DNA from: Saccharomonospora cyanea NA-134
Lineage (GTDB): Bacteria; Actinomycetota; Actinomycetes; Mycobacteriales; Pseudonocardiaceae
DNA: 64,000 bases
Direction: 5' to 3'
Assembly: GCF_000244975.1 (NCBI RefSeq)
Contig: NZ_CM001440.1
Coordinates: forward strand, 4,262,325-4,326,324
Program-made: the position numbers and the translations under genes
In this document: piece by piece, positions 9,773 to 19,346 of the stretch
How the letters are laid out: every line of letters begins with the position of its first letter
Numbering within the stretch: the stretch's first letter is position 1
The notes under the pieces: generated by a model
Seen by the model: the letters and a program-made list of their open reading frames with translations, nothing else
What the model was told of the DNA's origin: nothing
The model's database searches: none

Positions 9773-12160
9773 TCAGACGGAGACGGGCTCCTTCGCCTCT
9801 TCCGCTTTCGCGCCGCTGTCGGCGACCGCACTCGCCGTGGCCGTGCCGCGGAAACCCTTGAGCCGCAGGCTGTTGCTGACCACGAAGACCGAGCTGAACG
9901 CCATCGCGGCCCCGGCGAGCATCGGGTTGAGCAGACCCGCCGCCGCCAGAGGCAGCGCCGCGACGTTGTAGGCGAAAGCCCAGAACAGGTTGCCCTTGAT
10001 CGTGGCCAGTGTGCGGCGGGAGAGCCGGATGGCGTCGGCCGCGACACGCAGGTCGCCCCGGACGAGGGTGAGGTCGCTCGCCTCGATGGCCACGTCCGTA
10101 CCGGTTCCCATGGCCAGCCCGAGGTCGGCCTGGGCGAGCGCGGCGGCGTCGTTGACCCCGTCGCCGACCATCGCGACCACCCTGCCTTCGGACTGCAGCC
10201 GCCTGACGACGTCCAGCTTGTCCTTCGGCAGCACCTCGGCGATCACCTCGTCGATGCCGACCTCCGCGGCGACCGCCCTGGCCACGGCCTCGTTGTCACC
10301 CGTCAGCAGCACGGGCTTCAGGCCGAGGGCACGTAGCTGGGAGACCGCTTCCGCCGACGTGGGCTTGACCGTGTCGGCCACCACGAGGATCGCCCTGGCC
10401 CTGCCGTCCCACCCCACGGCGACGGCGGTGCGCCCCTGACGCTCGGCCTCCGCCTTCGCTTCCGCCAGCTGCGCGGGCAGGTGCTGACTCCAGTCGTCCA
10501 GCAACGCGGTTCGCCCGACCAGCACGGCCCGGCCGTCCACGACGCCCTGAACACCGAGCCCCTCGACATTGGTGAAGCTTTCGGGCGTGGCGAGGGAACC
10601 GACGCGGTCGGCCGCACCCTGGGCGATGGCGCGGGCGATCGGATGCTCGGAGGCGTTCTCCAGCGCACCGGCGAGGCGCAACACCTCGTCGGCGTCCTCG
10701 CCCTCGGCGAGGTGGACGTCGACCAAAGCCATCACACCGGTGGTGACGGTGCCGGTCTTGTCCAGCACGACCGTGTCGACCCGCCGCGTCGATTCGAGCA
10801 CCTCAGGACCCTTGATCAGGATGCCGAGCTGGGCACCGCGCCCGGTGCCCACGAGCAGTGCGGTGGGCGTGGCCAGACCCAACGCGCACGGGCAGGCGAT
10901 GATGAGGACCGCGACGGCCGCGGTGAACGCCGCCGAGGTCGAGGCTCCGGCGCCGAGCCAGAACGCGAGCGTTCCCACCGCCAACGCGATGACGACCGGC
11001 ACGAACACCCCGGAGATCCGGTCCGCGAGACGCTGCACGGCCGCCTTGCCGGTCTGCGCGTCCTCCACCAGCTTGGCCATCTGGGCCAGCTGTGTGTCCG
11101 CGCCCACCCTGCCGGCCCGCACCACCAGGCGTCCGCCGGAGTTCACCGTCGCACCCACGACGGTGTCACCGGGCCCGACCTCCACGGGCACCGACTCGCC
11201 GGTGAGCATGCTGGCGTCGACCGCGGAGGTGCCCTCCTCCACCACGCCGTCGGTGGCGATCTTCTCTCCGGGCCGCACGAGGAACACCTCGCCCACCTGG
11301 AGCTGATCGACCGGGATGCGCACTTCTGTGCCGTCACGCAGGACGGCGACTTCCTTGGCTCCCAGTTCCAGCAGTGACCTCAGCGCCGCCCCGGCCCGCC
11401 GTTTCGACCGGGCCTCGAAGTAGCGGCCGGCCAGGATGAAGGTGGTCACGCCCGCGGCGACCTCGAGATAGATGTTGCCGTCACCACTGACCCGCTCGAT
11501 GGTCAGCTCGAACGGGTGTGTCATCCCGGGCACGCCCGCGCTGCCGAACAGCAGCGCGTACAGCGACCAGGCGAACGCGGCGAGCGTGCCCATCGACACC
11601 AGCGTGTCCATCGTGGCCGCACCGTGGCGCAGGTTCGTCCACGCCGCCCGGTGGAACGGCCACGCCGCCCAGGTCACCACGGGAGCGGCCAGGGTCAGCG
11701 AGATCCACTGCCAGTACTCGAACTGCAACGCCGGAACCATCGCCATCAGCACCACCGGCACCGAGAGCACGGCGGCCCCGACGAGCCGCTGCCGGAGCGA
11801 CCGGGTGGGGTCGCCGTGCTCGTCGACACCGGACGCACCGTCGGCGCTACCGGCACTGCCGCCTTCGTCGGCGCCGTGTGGGGACTCCACCGGCCGCGGG
11901 AGCTCGGCGGTGTAACCGGCGGCCTCGACCGTGCTGACGAGCTCACCCGGGTCCAACTCCGCGGGGAAGACGACCTTCGCCTTCTCCGTGGCGTAGTTGA
12001 CGGTCGCCGTGACTCCGTCGAGCTTGTTGAGCTTGCGCTCGACGCGGTTGGCGCACGACGCGCACGTCATACCACCGATCGAGAGCTCGATGTCCCGGGT
12101 GGCCGGGACGTCGGCTGCGACCCCGGCCGTGACGCTGCCTGTTGCGACGTCGGAACTCAA
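9773..12160 (-). CDS. copA: Copper-exporting P1B-type ATPase
   Basis: This 795-residue inner-membrane pump moves Cu(I) out of the cytosol. An N-terminal heavy-metal-associated domain has GMTCASC (Cys33, Cys36). About eight membrane helices follow; the sixth carries the Cys-Pro-Cys transport site at 423-425. TGES marks the actuator domain, DKTGT the phosphorylation site (Asp467), EHPIA the P1B-specific His-Pro pair in the nucleotide domain, and GDGVND the hinge. CPC together with the metal-binding domain places it in the Cu(I) group. The start is TTG, supported by GGAGGAG six bases before it. It is the last gene of the csoR operon, 28 bases after its neighbour. Confidence 0.95.
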   Translation of the reverse strand: MSSDVATGSVTAGVAADVPATRDIELSIGGMTCASCANRVERKLNKLDGVTATVNYATEKAKVVFPAELDPGELVSTVEAAGYTAELPRPVESPHGADEGGSAGSADGASGVDEHGDPTRSLRQRLVGAAVLSVPVVLMAMVPALQFEYWQWISLTLAAPVVTWAAWPFHRAAWTNLRHGAATMDTLVSMGTLAAFAWSLYALLFGSAGVPGMTHPFELTIERVSGDGNIYLEVAAGVTTFILAGRYFEARSKRRAGAALRSLLELGAKEVAVLRDGTEVRIPVDQLQVGEVFLVRPGEKIATDGVVEEGTSAVDASMLTGESVPVEVGPGDTVVGATVNSGGRLVVRAGRVGADTQLAQMAKLVEDAQTGKAAVQRLADRISGVFVPVVIALAVGTLAFWLGAGASTSAAFTAAVAVLIIACPCALGLATPTALLVGTGRGAQLGILIKGPEVLESTRRVDTVVLDKTGTVTTGVMALVDVHLAEGEDADEVLRLAGALENASEHPIARAIAQGAADRVGSLATPESFTNVEGLGVQGVVDGRAVLVGRTALLDDWSQHLPAQLAEAKAEAERQGRTAVAVGWDGRARAILVVADTVKPTSAEAVSQLRALGLKPVLLTGDNEAVARAVAAEVGIDEVIAEVLPKDKLDVVRRLQSEGRVVAMVGDGVNDAAALAQADLGLAMGTGTDVAIEASDLTLVRGDLRVAADAIRLSRRTLATIKGNLFWAFAYNVAALPLAAAGLLNPMLAGAAMAFSSVFVVSNSLRLKGFRGTATASAVADSGAKAEEAKEPVSV

Positions 12161-12188
12161 TGTCCACTCCTCCAGATCGAACGGCGGC

Positions 12189-13106
12189 TCAGCGACCGTG
12201 TCCGTGACCGGTACCCGGCGCGCCCTGGGTGTTCACCGTGAACTCGGCCGTGCGGACCGTGCCCTCGTGCCGGAAGTCGAGGAACAGCCGGTAGGTTCCC
12301 GCGGACGGCACCTCCGCGGCGAACCCGATGTCCCCCTCGGATGTTTCTTCGGGGGTCTCCCCGTGCCCGCCCGGATGGACGTGCAGGTACGCGAGGTCCC
12401 CTTCGCGCAACGCGACGAGGTGACCGTCCGCGCCCAGGTACGGTTCGAGGTCTGTGACGGGCCTGCCGTCCTTGCTGATGCTCGTGGTGACCGACGAGGT
12501 CCGCCCGGGCACCAGCTCGCCGTCGAGCCGCACCTCGTAGCCGTCGACGTGCGCGACCCGCGAGGGTTCGTGGTGCACCGGCTGGAAGTCGCCCGGCACG
12601 GCCAGGTCCACCCCCAGCGTCATCGACTCTCCCCCTGCCGGGGTGAAGTCGGCGAACGCGCGGTAGCTTCCCGCCTCGCCGACCGTGATCGGCACGCTCC
12701 ACGTGCCGTCATCGCTCATCACCGGATGGACGTGCTGGAAGTGGCTCGCGTCGCGCCGCACCAGGATGAGATGCATCCGTTTGGCGTGTTCGACGTCGAA
12801 CCGCGTCACCGCCTCGCCGTCCGGTCCGCCGATCCGGAAGGCGAAGGTGTTCTCCTCGCCCGAGGCGAGCGTCGTGCTGGTGGGCGTGAGGGTGTAACCG
12901 CCCCTCGACGACGCCAGCCCCTCGGGCAGGTGCCGAGTCGCTCCCGCGACGGTGCCGCTGTGGACGTCCCCGTGCGCGGCGTCCTCGCCACCGCGCACAC
13001 CGGCCTCGCCGGCGAAGGGACCGACAGCCGCGCCGACCACCCAGCCGCCCACGGCGACCAGGGCCAGCGACACACCGTAGGCGGAGAGCCTGGCTGCTGT
13101 GTTCAT
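12189..13106 (-). CDS. Membrane-anchored secreted protein of the copper operon
   Basis: This 305-residue protein starts with one hydrophobic segment (about 8-30, signal peptide or anchor). A His-containing extracellular part follows, with two beta-rich repeats. Each has a [16 protein letters not shown] or [11 protein letters not shown] type strand and a GxYRxFxDF strand. The repeated HxHP motifs, and position between copZ-like and copA genes, suggest a periplasmic or surface copper-binding or copper-delivery role. The fold resembles YtkA/cupredoxin-like modules, which is inference. A Gly/His-rich C-terminal tail (GHGHGR) could add metal ligands. No enzyme signature was seen. Confidence 0.7.
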   Translation of the reverse strand: MNTAARLSAYGVSLALVAVGGWVVGAAVGPFAGEAGVRGGEDAAHGDVHSGTVAGATRHLPEGLASSRGGYTLTPTSTTLASGEENTFAFRIGGPDGEAVTRFDVEHAKRMHLILVRRDASHFQHVHPVMSDDGTWSVPITVGEAGSYRAFADFTPAGGESMTLGVDLAVPGDFQPVHHEPSRVAHVDGYEVRLDGELVPGRTSSVTTSISKDGRPVTDLEPYLGADGHLVALREGDLAYLHVHPGGHGETPEETSEGDIGFAAEVPSAGTYRLFLDFRHEGTVRTAEFTVNTQGAPGTGHGHGR

Positions 13107-13134
13107 GGCGTACCCGTTCTCTGCGGCGCCCGGA

Positions 13135-13341
13135 TCAGGCGCTCAACGTGTAACCGGCCTCTTCGACTGCCTTGCGGACGTCGTCGACGGCGAGCTCGCG
13201 CTCACTGGTGACGGTCACCCTGCCCGTGGGCAGGTCCACCGCGACGTCCGCGACGCCCGCGATCTCGCGGACCTCCTCACTCACCGAGCTGGCGCAGTGG
13301 CCGCAGGTCATGCCGGTCACGGTGTAGGTCTGCTCGACCAT
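13135..13341 (-). CDS. copZ: Copper chaperone, heavy-metal-associated domain protein
   Basis: This 68-residue single-domain protein carries GMTCGHCASSV near its N-terminus (Met-x-Cys-x-x-Cys) and a ferredoxin-like babbab pattern ending in EEAGY. Such proteins carry Cu(I) in the cytosol and hand it to the CopA N-terminal domain. It lies 49 bases downstream of csoR and 28 bases upstream of the secreted copper protein, all on the minus strand, so it is part of one copper-responsive operon. Confidence 0.92.
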   Translation of the reverse strand: MVEQTYTVTGMTCGHCASSVSEEVREIAGVADVAVDLPTGRVTVTSERELAVDDVRKAVEEAGYTLSA

Positions 13342-13390
13342 GTCGTCGATCCTTTCGTGGTCGTACTACGGGCAGGGAACGGTTTCGAAC

Positions 13391-13672
13391 TCAGGAGCGC
13401 ACCAACCGCGCGATGGCGTCGCTGGCTTCCTTCACCTTCGCGTCCGCGGTCTCGCCGCCCTCGGCGATCGCCTCGGCGACACAGTGCCGCAGGTGCTCGT
13501 CCATCAGCCCGAGGGACACGGCCTGCAGTGCCTTGGTCGCCGCCGCGATCTGCGTGAGCACGTCGATGCAGTACTCGTCGTTCTCGACCATGCGCTGCAG
13601 TCCGCGGATCTGCCCCTCGATCCGGCGCAATCGCTTCAGGTACGCGTCCTTGTCTTCCGTGTATCCCCGCAT
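13391..13672 (-). CDS. csoR: Copper-sensing transcriptional repressor CsoR
   Basis: This 93-residue all-helical repressor of the CsoR/RcnR family releases DNA on binding Cu(I). The three Cu ligands expected from the family are present as Cys35, His60 and Cys64 (YCIDV and EHLRHC). The ATG at 13672 is chosen because AGGAG sits a few bases upstream and because it gives the usual family length; a longer in-frame opening to 13756 would add an Arg-rich stretch without family support. It heads the copper operon and is followed by copZ, a secreted protein and copA. Autoregulation is expected from the operator in its promoter. Confidence 0.95.
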   Translation of the reverse strand: MRGYTEDKDAYLKRLRRIEGQIRGLQRMVENDEYCIDVLTQIAAATKALQAVSLGLMDEHLRHCVAEAIAEGGETADAKVKEASDAIARLVRS

Positions 13673-13761
13673 CTGACACTCCTTGCCTCGTCGACACCGC
13701 CTTTCGAGGTTACCCCGTACCCGTATATCCGAGTCCGGTCTCGGCGTCGTCGACACACTTC

Positions 13762-13792
13762 TTTATACCCTAGGGGGGTAGGGCATTGTCAA
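13762..13792 (-). promoter_or_regulatory. csoR promoter with CsoR operator in the spacer
   Basis: On the minus strand TTGACA (13787-13792) and TATAAA (13762-13767) form a -35/-10 pair with 19-base spacing. The spacer contains the G/C-tract palindrome TACCCTAGGGGGGTA (13766-13780), the layout of known CsoR operators (TACCC, then a central part, then GGGTA). Binding there would block RNA polymerase directly. The 19-base spacing is longer than ideal. Confidence 0.8.
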
Positions 13793-13820
13793 CGTGGTTC
13801 GCCCGAACGTGAGCACGAGA

Positions 13821-13866
13821 AAGGGCCCGCCCGCACCGGCAGCGCAGCCGGTGCGGGCGGGCCCTT
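13821..13866 (-). terminator. Strong hairpin terminator of the subtilase gene
   Basis: A perfect 19-base inverted repeat (13821-13839 with 13848-13866) encloses an 8-base loop. It is located 26 bases past the protease stop and before the csoR promoter. It insulates the copper operon from upstream transcription. Confidence 0.85.
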
Positions 13867-13892
13867 CCCTAAAGAAGCCGGTCAGCCCCCGA

Positions 13893-15464
13893 TCACGGGG
13901 TCAGCGTCCAGCTGTTGATGTAGCCGGTGTCGCCGTAGTAGACGTCGGTCACCCGAAGCTGCCAGGTGCCGTCGGCCGGGGAGCTCGACGCGTCGACCGT
14001 GTAGGTCTCCGTCACGTTGTCCCGCGAGTCCCAACCGGAGTTCTTGAGGCGGTGGGTGGTGCCGTCGGGAGCCACCAGGTCGATCCGCAGGTCACCGCGG
14101 TAGGTGTGCCGGATGTCCACCGCCACCGTGGTGGTGCTGGAGGCGGCGCGGTCACAGCCGCTGACGGTCACGGAGCTGGTCACGGTGCGGCCGTCGACGA
14201 TGTTCACGTCGGCGCCGTTCGTGACCGGGTCGCACTCGGTGGGCTCGGGCTCGGGGTCGGGGCCGGGCTCGGTGCCACCGCTGCCCGTGTACAGCAGCAC
14301 GTTGGGCGAACCGCTGCCCGGGTTTCCGACAGCGCCGCTGGTGCCGTTCTCCACCAGGGCGTCACGCACCTGCTGCGGCGTGGCCGACGGGTTGTCCGCC
14401 AGGTACAGCGCCGCCGCGCCCGCCACGTGCGGCGTGGCCATCGAGGTGCCGCTGATGGTGTTGGAGTCGGAGTCACTGCCGATCCACGCGGACGTGATGC
14501 TGCTGCCGGGCGCGAAGATGTCGAGGCAGGTACCGACGTTGGAGAAGCTGGAACGAGCGTCGGTGCTCGTGGTGGAGCCGACGGTGATGGCTTCCCGCGT
14601 CCTCGCGGGCGAGGTGTTGCAGGCGTTGGCGCCGTAGTCGTTGCCCGCTGCCAGCGCGTAGGTCACACCCGCGTTGATCGAGCGGCGCACCGCGTCGTCC
14701 ACGGCGGTGGAGGCCCCGCCGCCCAGGCTCATGTTCGCCACGGCCGGGCCCGAAGCGTTCTCGGTCACCCAGTCGATGCCGGCGATCACGCCGTCGTAGG
14801 AACCCGAACCCGCGCAGTCGAGCACCCGCACACCGATCAGCTCGACTCCCTTGGCGACACCGTAGGAGCTGCCGCCGATCGTGCCGGCCACGTGGGTGCC
14901 GTGCCCGTTGCAGTCGTCGGCGTTGCTGTCGTTGTCGACGAAGTCGTACCCGTGGCGCGCCCTGCCGTCGAAGTCGTCGTGCGAGATCCGGATGCCCGTG
15001 TCGATGACGTACGCCTCGACGTTCGACGCCGTGGTGGAGTAGCTGTAGGTGTCGTCGAGCGGCAGGTCCCGCTGGTCGATCCGGTCGAGCCCCCACGACG
15101 GCGGGTTCGTCTGGTCGGCCATGGTGTGGAAGACGCGGTTCTGCTCCACGTAGGCGACGCGGGGGTCGGCCGCCGCGCGCTTGGCCATGGTTTCGCTCAT
15201 CGTCGCCGAGAAGCCGTGGAGCGCGCTGTCGTAGACGTGTTCCACGTCGGCGCCGTGCCGGTCGGCGACGTCGGAGACCGTCGACCCGTCCTTCAACACG
15301 ACGATGTAGCTGTTGTCGATGGCGCCTTCGGCTTCGGCGCCCAGAATCGTGCCCTCCTGGGCCGCGGCGGGGAGGGTCGCTCCCAACACGGTCAGGGCGG
15401 CGACCCCGGCGGTGATTCCGACACCGGCAAGGGATCTGCCGTTGAACATTCGGTGACCTCGCAC
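13893..15464 (-). CDS. Secreted subtilisin-like serine protease (S8) with P-domain
   Basis: This 523-residue pre-pro-protease has a signal peptide (about 1-36, ending ATLPAAAQ) and an I9-type inhibitor propeptide (about 50-120, YIVVLKDG). The catalytic domain has the triad Asp155 in YVIDTG, His191 in GHGTHVAG and Ser341 in [12 protein letters not shown] short Gly/Pro/Glu linker follows, then a C-terminal P-domain (about 410-523) seen as [13 protein letters not shown] and WTLTP. It probably degrades extracellular protein. The GTG at 15464 has AGGAGG four bases upstream; the ATG five codons later is a weaker alternative. Monocistronic, ended by a strong hairpin. Confidence 0.93.
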   Translation of the reverse strand: MRGHRMFNGRSLAGVGITAGVAALTVLGATLPAAAQEGTILGAEAEGAIDNSYIVVLKDGSTVSDVADRHGADVEHVYDSALHGFSATMSETMAKRAAADPRVAYVEQNRVFHTMADQTNPPSWGLDRIDQRDLPLDDTYSYSTTASNVEAYVIDTGIRISHDDFDGRARHGYDFVDNDSNADDCNGHGTHVAGTIGGSSYGVAKGVELIGVRVLDCAGSGSYDGVIAGIDWVTENASGPAVANMSLGGGASTAVDDAVRRSINAGVTYALAAGNDYGANACNTSPARTREAITVGSTTSTDARSSFSNVGTCLDIFAPGSSITSAWIGSDSDSNTISGTSMATPHVAGAAALYLADNPSATPQQVRDALVENGTSGAVGNPGSGSPNVLLYTGSGGTEPGPDPEPEPTECDPVTNGADVNIVDGRTVTSSVTVSGCDRAASSTTTVAVDIRHTYRGDLRIDLVAPDGTTHRLKNSGWDSRDNVTETYTVDASSSPADGTWQLRVTDVYYGDTGYINSWTLTP

Positions 15465-15738
15465 GTTTCCTCCTACACGTTCCGGTGAACGTTGGCGGAA
15501 AACGTAAGCGCGAAACTTCCCAACAGGTAGCTCTTGCCTTACCCGGGCACAAAAGGTAACCAGCCCGCTCCGAACCGTCGGCGAAGGGGCAGAACCACTC
15601 TGTTGGTCCGCTTCGAAAGTAGGGGCGGCACCCTACTTCGGACGCGATCCGTTCGCTTCCGGCGACTACTCCGCTGTGATGTGCCACACTCCCGGCAACC
15701 TGCGGGCACCTCCCGGCGTACGCGTACTCCCGCGGCTC

Positions 15739-15744
15739 TAGGCT
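15739..15744 (+). promoter_or_regulatory. -10 box for a leaderless start (polyamine-synthase-like gene)
   Basis: TAGGCT fits the actinobacterial TANNNT -10. It ends 7 bases before the GTG start at 15752, and no ribosome-binding site is visible, so the transcript probably starts at the start codon. Confidence 0.5.
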
Positions 15745-15751
15745 CGCTGTT

Positions 15752-17173
15752 GTGGATCTCGGCGTGTTCGCACGGCAACACCGGCTGGCCATCACTCTCC
15801 TGGCGGAAGGCTGGTCGCGGTTCGACGACCTCGTGCGCGAAACCGGGCTGCCCCGGCGTTCGGCGGAGGACCTGCTCGCCGAACTCGGCGACGACGTCGA
15901 ACGCGACCGCACGGCACTGCGGCTGCGCCCGGGCACCGAGGAGAAATGGCTCGACCACGTCGGACGGCAGGCGACGCCGCCCACCGACCTCGCGGCCAGG
16001 ATCGAGGCGCACCTCGCCGACGTGCCGCCGCCACTGCCCGCACTCGACCACGTCCAGGCGACCGCGGACACCGTGCTGCGCCGGGCCCTGTGGTTGGACG
16101 AGCACTACGACCTCGGTCGGGTGAAGACCGTCTTCGTCGGTGACCACGACCTGACCTCACTGGCCGTCCGGGAGTTGCGCCCCGACGCCGACCTTGCCGT
16201 GGTGGACGTCGACGACCGAGTGCTGGAGCACATCGACCGGCGGAGCCGTGGCACGGTCCGTACCGTCCACGCGGACCTGCGGTTCGGACTGCCCCGAGCG
16301 GTGGCGGGCACCGCGGACGTCGTCTTCAGCGACCCGCCGTACACGCCGGAGGGCATGGCGTTGTTCGCGTCTCGGGCCGTCGAGTGCCTCGCCGAACCCA
16401 CGAGCGGTCGCGTGCTGCTCGCCTACGGCTACAGCCGTCGCCATCCCACACTCGGCCACCAGACCCAGAGGGCGCTGCTGAACCTGGGACTCACGTTCGA
16501 GGCGATCGTGCCGGGTTTCCACCGCTACCACGGTGCTCAGGCCATCGGCAGTTCCGCGGACCTCTACGTCTGCCACCCCACACCGCGCGCCCGGAGGAAG
16601 GCCAAGGGTGCGCAGGCCATCTACACCCACGGTCCCCGGTCGGTGGAAGCCGAAGGTACCGCCAGCGCGACGCGGGAAACCCTCGCCGCGCTGACAGCCC
16701 TCGCGGGCGAAGACGGGAGGAAGGTCACGGAGGCGGCCCCCGACTGGACGAAGCCGATCACGGCCGAACCCGGAACCGCTGTGACCCTGGATCTGTCGGG
16801 CGATCCCGGCCCGTGGTTGGCGCGGGTGTTGCTGGCAGTGAACGCCGAGAGGGTGGCGGCGCTGGTTCCCAACGCACACCCCGATCTCGTCGACGCCGCC
16901 TCACAGGCCGCACTGATCAAGCTCGTGGCTTGCAAGTACCGGCTGCGGCTGCTGCGCAGCACACCCGACAACAAACATGCCGTGGTGGTCGCCGACCGGA
17001 TGGAAGGCGCCTCGGCCGCGCGTCCGGTGTGGACCCGGGCACACGCGCGGCTCGGCAACGTCTGGACCCAGGCGCCCGCCGATCTGTCCGAGCTACGACT
17101 GATCGACCTGCCACGGCACCGGATCGTCGAGGTCCTCCGTCGACTGACGGCGGAGGACTCGACGCCGAACTAG
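15752..17173 (+). CDS. Bis-aminopropyl spermidine synthase (BpsA/DUF43)-like protein
   Basis: This 473-residue protein begins with a winged-helix-like region (about 1-100). A Rossmann aminopropyl- or methyltransferase-like core follows, with GDHDLTSLA near 130 and DPPYTPEGM near 200; both match the family that makes branched polyamines from decarboxylated SAM in thermophiles. Residues from about 300 form an extra C-terminal domain of unknown role. Actinobacterial members have not been assigned a reaction to my knowledge, so polyamine synthesis is inference; RNA or small-molecule methylation is an alternative. GTG start, apparently leaderless. An SSAT-like acetyltransferase lies 3.5 kb downstream. 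Confidence 0.72.
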   Translation: MDLGVFARQHRLAITLLAEGWSRFDDLVRETGLPRRSAEDLLAELGDDVERDRTALRLRPGTEEKWLDHVGRQATPPTDLAARIEAHLADVPPPLPALDHVQATADTVLRRALWLDEHYDLGRVKTVFVGDHDLTSLAVRELRPDADLAVVDVDDRVLEHIDRRSRGTVRTVHADLRFGLPRAVAGTADVVFSDPPYTPEGMALFASRAVECLAEPTSGRVLLAYGYSRRHPTLGHQTQRALLNLGLTFEAIVPGFHRYHGAQAIGSSADLYVCHPTPRARRKAKGAQAIYTHGPRSVEAEGTASATRETLAALTALAGEDGRKVTEAAPDWTKPITAEPGTAVTLDLSGDPGPWLARVLLAVNAERVAALVPNAHPDLVDAASQAALIKLVACKYRLRLLRSTPDNKHAVVVADRMEGASAARPVWTRAHARLGNVWTQAPADLSELRLIDLPRHRIVEVLRRLTAEDSTPN

Positions 17174-17183
17174 GATTGCCGGA

Positions 17184-17702
17184 CTAGAACTTGCGGCTCG
17201 CCGGCAACGCCAGCAACAGCAGAGTCACGGCGCCGAGCACGAGGGACAACAGGCCGGCGCCGCCTTCGGACATGATCAACGCGACGAGGTTGATCACAAT
17301 GCCGACACCGGTCGCGGCGAACAGCACGGGTGTCCTGCACTTCAGGGCCATGACACCGCCCCAGATGTAGACACCACCCACGAGCAGCGACACGAGGCCC
17401 AGGATCATGATCATGTTCCCGAAGCCCGTGCCCGTGTCGAACGTCGATTCGAGGTCGCCGACCACCGAGCCACCGAGAATCCACAGCAGACCGCCGATGA
17501 TCTCGAAGCCGGACGTCACGAACCCGAGGACCGCCGCGCCCGTGAGCGTGCCCGGCCGTTCCCGACCGCCCATGTTGACGTCGCTCGCCATCGGGCTGGC
17601 AGGCAGCGGACTGGCCGGCGGCATCGGAGCGGGAGGCATCGACTGCATGTTGGGCTGCTGCGACCCCTGCGGATAGCCGGGACCGTTAGGGCCTACCGAC
17701 AT
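17184..17702 (-). CDS. Small membrane protein with Pro/Met-rich N-terminus
   Basis: This 172-residue protein has a disordered N-terminal half (about 1-50) rich in Pro, Met, Ser and Gln, then four hydrophobic segments (about 55-78, 90-115, 122-140 and 145-167). No family with known function is recognised. The ATG at 17702 is supported by AAGGAG a few bases upstream. It converges on the polyamine-synthase-like gene with a gap of only 10 bases. Confidence 0.72.
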   Translation of the reverse strand: MSVGPNGPGYPQGSQQPNMQSMPPAPMPPASPLPASPMASDVNMGGRERPGTLTGAAVLGFVTSGFEIIGGLLWILGGSVVGDLESTFDTGTGFGNMIMILGLVSLLVGGVYIWGGVMALKCRTPVLFAATGVGIVINLVALIMSEGGAGLLSLVLGAVTLLLLALPASRKF

Positions 17703-17788
17703 CGTTCTCCTTATCTCAGGCAGCACCCTGCGTGCTGCGGACGCCGCAGCATAACCCGTCGAACTGACTGTCAATCCCCTATTAGATG

Positions 17789-17827
17789 AAAAAGGGGCGG
17801 CCGGTAGTCCGAACCCACCGGCCGCCC
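17789..17827 (-). terminator. Intrinsic terminator of the malic enzyme gene
   Basis: An 11-base perfect stem (17795-17805 with 17817-17827) is followed on the minus strand by a T5 run (the A-tract at 17789-17793). This is the most canonical terminator in the window. It begins 7 bases after the malic enzyme stop. Confidence 0.88.
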
Positions 17828-17833
17828 GCGTCG

Positions 17834-19024
17834 TCAGCGCGCGACCGCCGTGGCGACGCCGTCCGATTCGGCCGCCTTCGCCACCGCGTCGGCCACTTCG
17901 GGAGCGACCCGCTCGTCCAGTGGGCTCGGCACGATCCGGTCAACGGCCAGCGAATCCGCCGCCACGGACACGATCGCGTCGGCCGCCGCGAGCTTCATGT
18001 TCTCCGTGATCGCCGTCGCGCCCGCGTCCAGCGCACCCTTGAACACGCCGGGGAACGCCAGCACGTTGTTGATCTGGTTGGGGAAGTCGCTGCGACCCGT
18101 GGCGACCACCGCCGCGTAGGAGGCCGCGACGTCCGGGTGCACCTCCGGGTCGGGATTGGACAGCGCGAAGACGATCGGATCGGGCGCCATGGTGGCGAGC
18201 AGGTCGCCGTCCACGGTGGAACTCGACAGCCCGACGAAGACGTCCGCTCCCTTGAGTGCCTCGGCGAGATCGCCCCGCAGCTCCTGCGCGTTGGTGAGCT
18301 TCGCGAGCTCCGCCTTGACGGGGTTGAGGTCCTCCCTGCCGCTGTGCACGATGCCCTTCGAGTCCAGCACCGTGACGTCACCCACGCCGGCGGCGCGCAG
18401 GATCCTCGCGCAGGCCACCCCTGCCGCACCCGCCCCGGAGATGACCACGCGCTGGTCCCCCACCTCGCGGTCGAGCACCCGGCTGGCTCCGCGCAGCGCG
18501 GCCAGCACCACGATGGCGGTGCCGTGCTGGTCGTCGTGCATCACCGGGCAGTCGAGCGCCTCGATGAGCTTGGCCTCCAGTTCGAAACAGCGCGGCGCCG
18601 AGACATCCTCCAGGTTCACGGCACCGAACGACGGCCGCAGCCGCACCAGCGTCTCGACGATCTCGTCGACGTCGGTGGTGTCGAGCACGAGCGGAATGGA
18701 GTCGAGCCCGGCGAACGTCTTGAAGAGCACCGACTTGCCCTCCATGACCGGCAACGACGCCTTGGCCCCGATGTTGCCGAGGCCGAGTACCGCCGTGCCG
18801 TCGCTCACCACGGCGACGAGGCGGTCGGCCCACGTGTAGCGCGCGGCCAGCGCGGCGTCGTCGGCGATGGCGCGACTGACCTTCGCCACACCAGGGGTGT
18901 AGGCGATGGACAGGTCACGAGCCTGACTGATGGGGCGGGTGGCGGCCACCGAGAGCTTTCCGCGCTCGTGACCGGTGAAGATGTCTTCGTCGCTCACCTG
19001 AGCCTGGGACACGTCAATCTCCAT
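17834..19024 (-). CDS. NAD(P)-dependent malic enzyme
   Basis: This 396-residue cytosolic enzyme oxidatively decarboxylates malate to pyruvate, linking the TCA cycle to gluconeogenesis or NADPH supply. The catalytic domain shows SIAYTPGVA (Tyr general acid), the Lys/Glu/Asp metal site region NLEDV and MHDDQHGTA, and the cofactor domain shows a GAGAAG Rossmann motif. It is the short MaeB-type form without the phosphotransacetylase-like tail. The ATG at 19024 starts the family-conserved part; a longer open frame upstream is not supported. It is divergent from the epimerase gene across a 322-base gap. Confidence 0.93.
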   Translation of the reverse strand: MEIDVSQAQVSDEDIFTGHERGKLSVAATRPISQARDLSIAYTPGVAKVSRAIADDAALAARYTWADRLVAVVSDGTAVLGLGNIGAKASLPVMEGKSVLFKTFAGLDSIPLVLDTTDVDEIVETLVRLRPSFGAVNLEDVSAPRCFELEAKLIEALDCPVMHDDQHGTAIVVLAALRGASRVLDREVGDQRVVISGAGAAGVACARILRAAGVGDVTVLDSKGIVHSGREDLNPVKAELAKLTNAQELRGDLAEALKGADVFVGLSSSTVDGDLLATMAPDPIVFALSNPDPEVHPDVAASYAAVVATGRSDFPNQINNVLAFPGVFKGALDAGATAITENMKLAAADAIVSVAADSLAVDRIVPSPLDERVAPEVADAVAKAAESDGVATAVAR

Positions 19025-19346
19025 GACTGGCAGACGGGGATACACCAGTACGACCTGGCGTCCCCGGTGATGTGGGTTCCTCCACACGGCGAGTCGGCGC
19101 GGTAGCGCACCTCGCCGCCGAGGCGTCCGTCGAGGCCCGTGGTGAGGTGGGTCGGAAGACACCGTGGCCGCGGACGCAGCGGTCCGCCCAGTGTGCCAGT
19201 ACGGGTGCGCCCCCTGTCGCCGAGGTGCGGCTGAGATCACAGAAGAAGCCACCCTTTTGGCTGGTCAGCGCACCAATAGCAAGACGTCCGTCCGGCTTGT
19301 GTGGCCGCTACGGGGAGGGCACTCACGGCGCTCTAAGCTGACGCGC
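19025..19346. other. 322-base intergenic region between malic enzyme and epimerase genes
   Basis: This divergent promoter region has no supported gene. The only clear element is TAAGCT at 19334-19339, a TANNNT -10 that ends 7 bases before the epimerase ATG and implies a leaderless transcript. No strong operator-like palindrome or riboswitch fold was recognised. Confidence 0.6.
19334..19339 (+). promoter_or_regulatory. -10 box for the leaderless epimerase gene
   Basis: TAAGCT lies 7 bases before the ATG at 19347. No Shine-Dalgarno sequence is seen in the bases between. Confidence 0.5.

Noticed and set aside
11943-12167. Small minus-strand frame beginning MDIEFRRRN at the copA start
   Set aside because: It overlaps copA in another frame; the copA frame with TTG 12160 and GGAGGAG encodes the metal-binding domain.
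13794-15488. Long + strand frame opposite the subtilase
   Set aside because: The minus-strand frame carries an intact Asp-His-Ser triad, signal peptide and strong ribosome site; the + frame has none.
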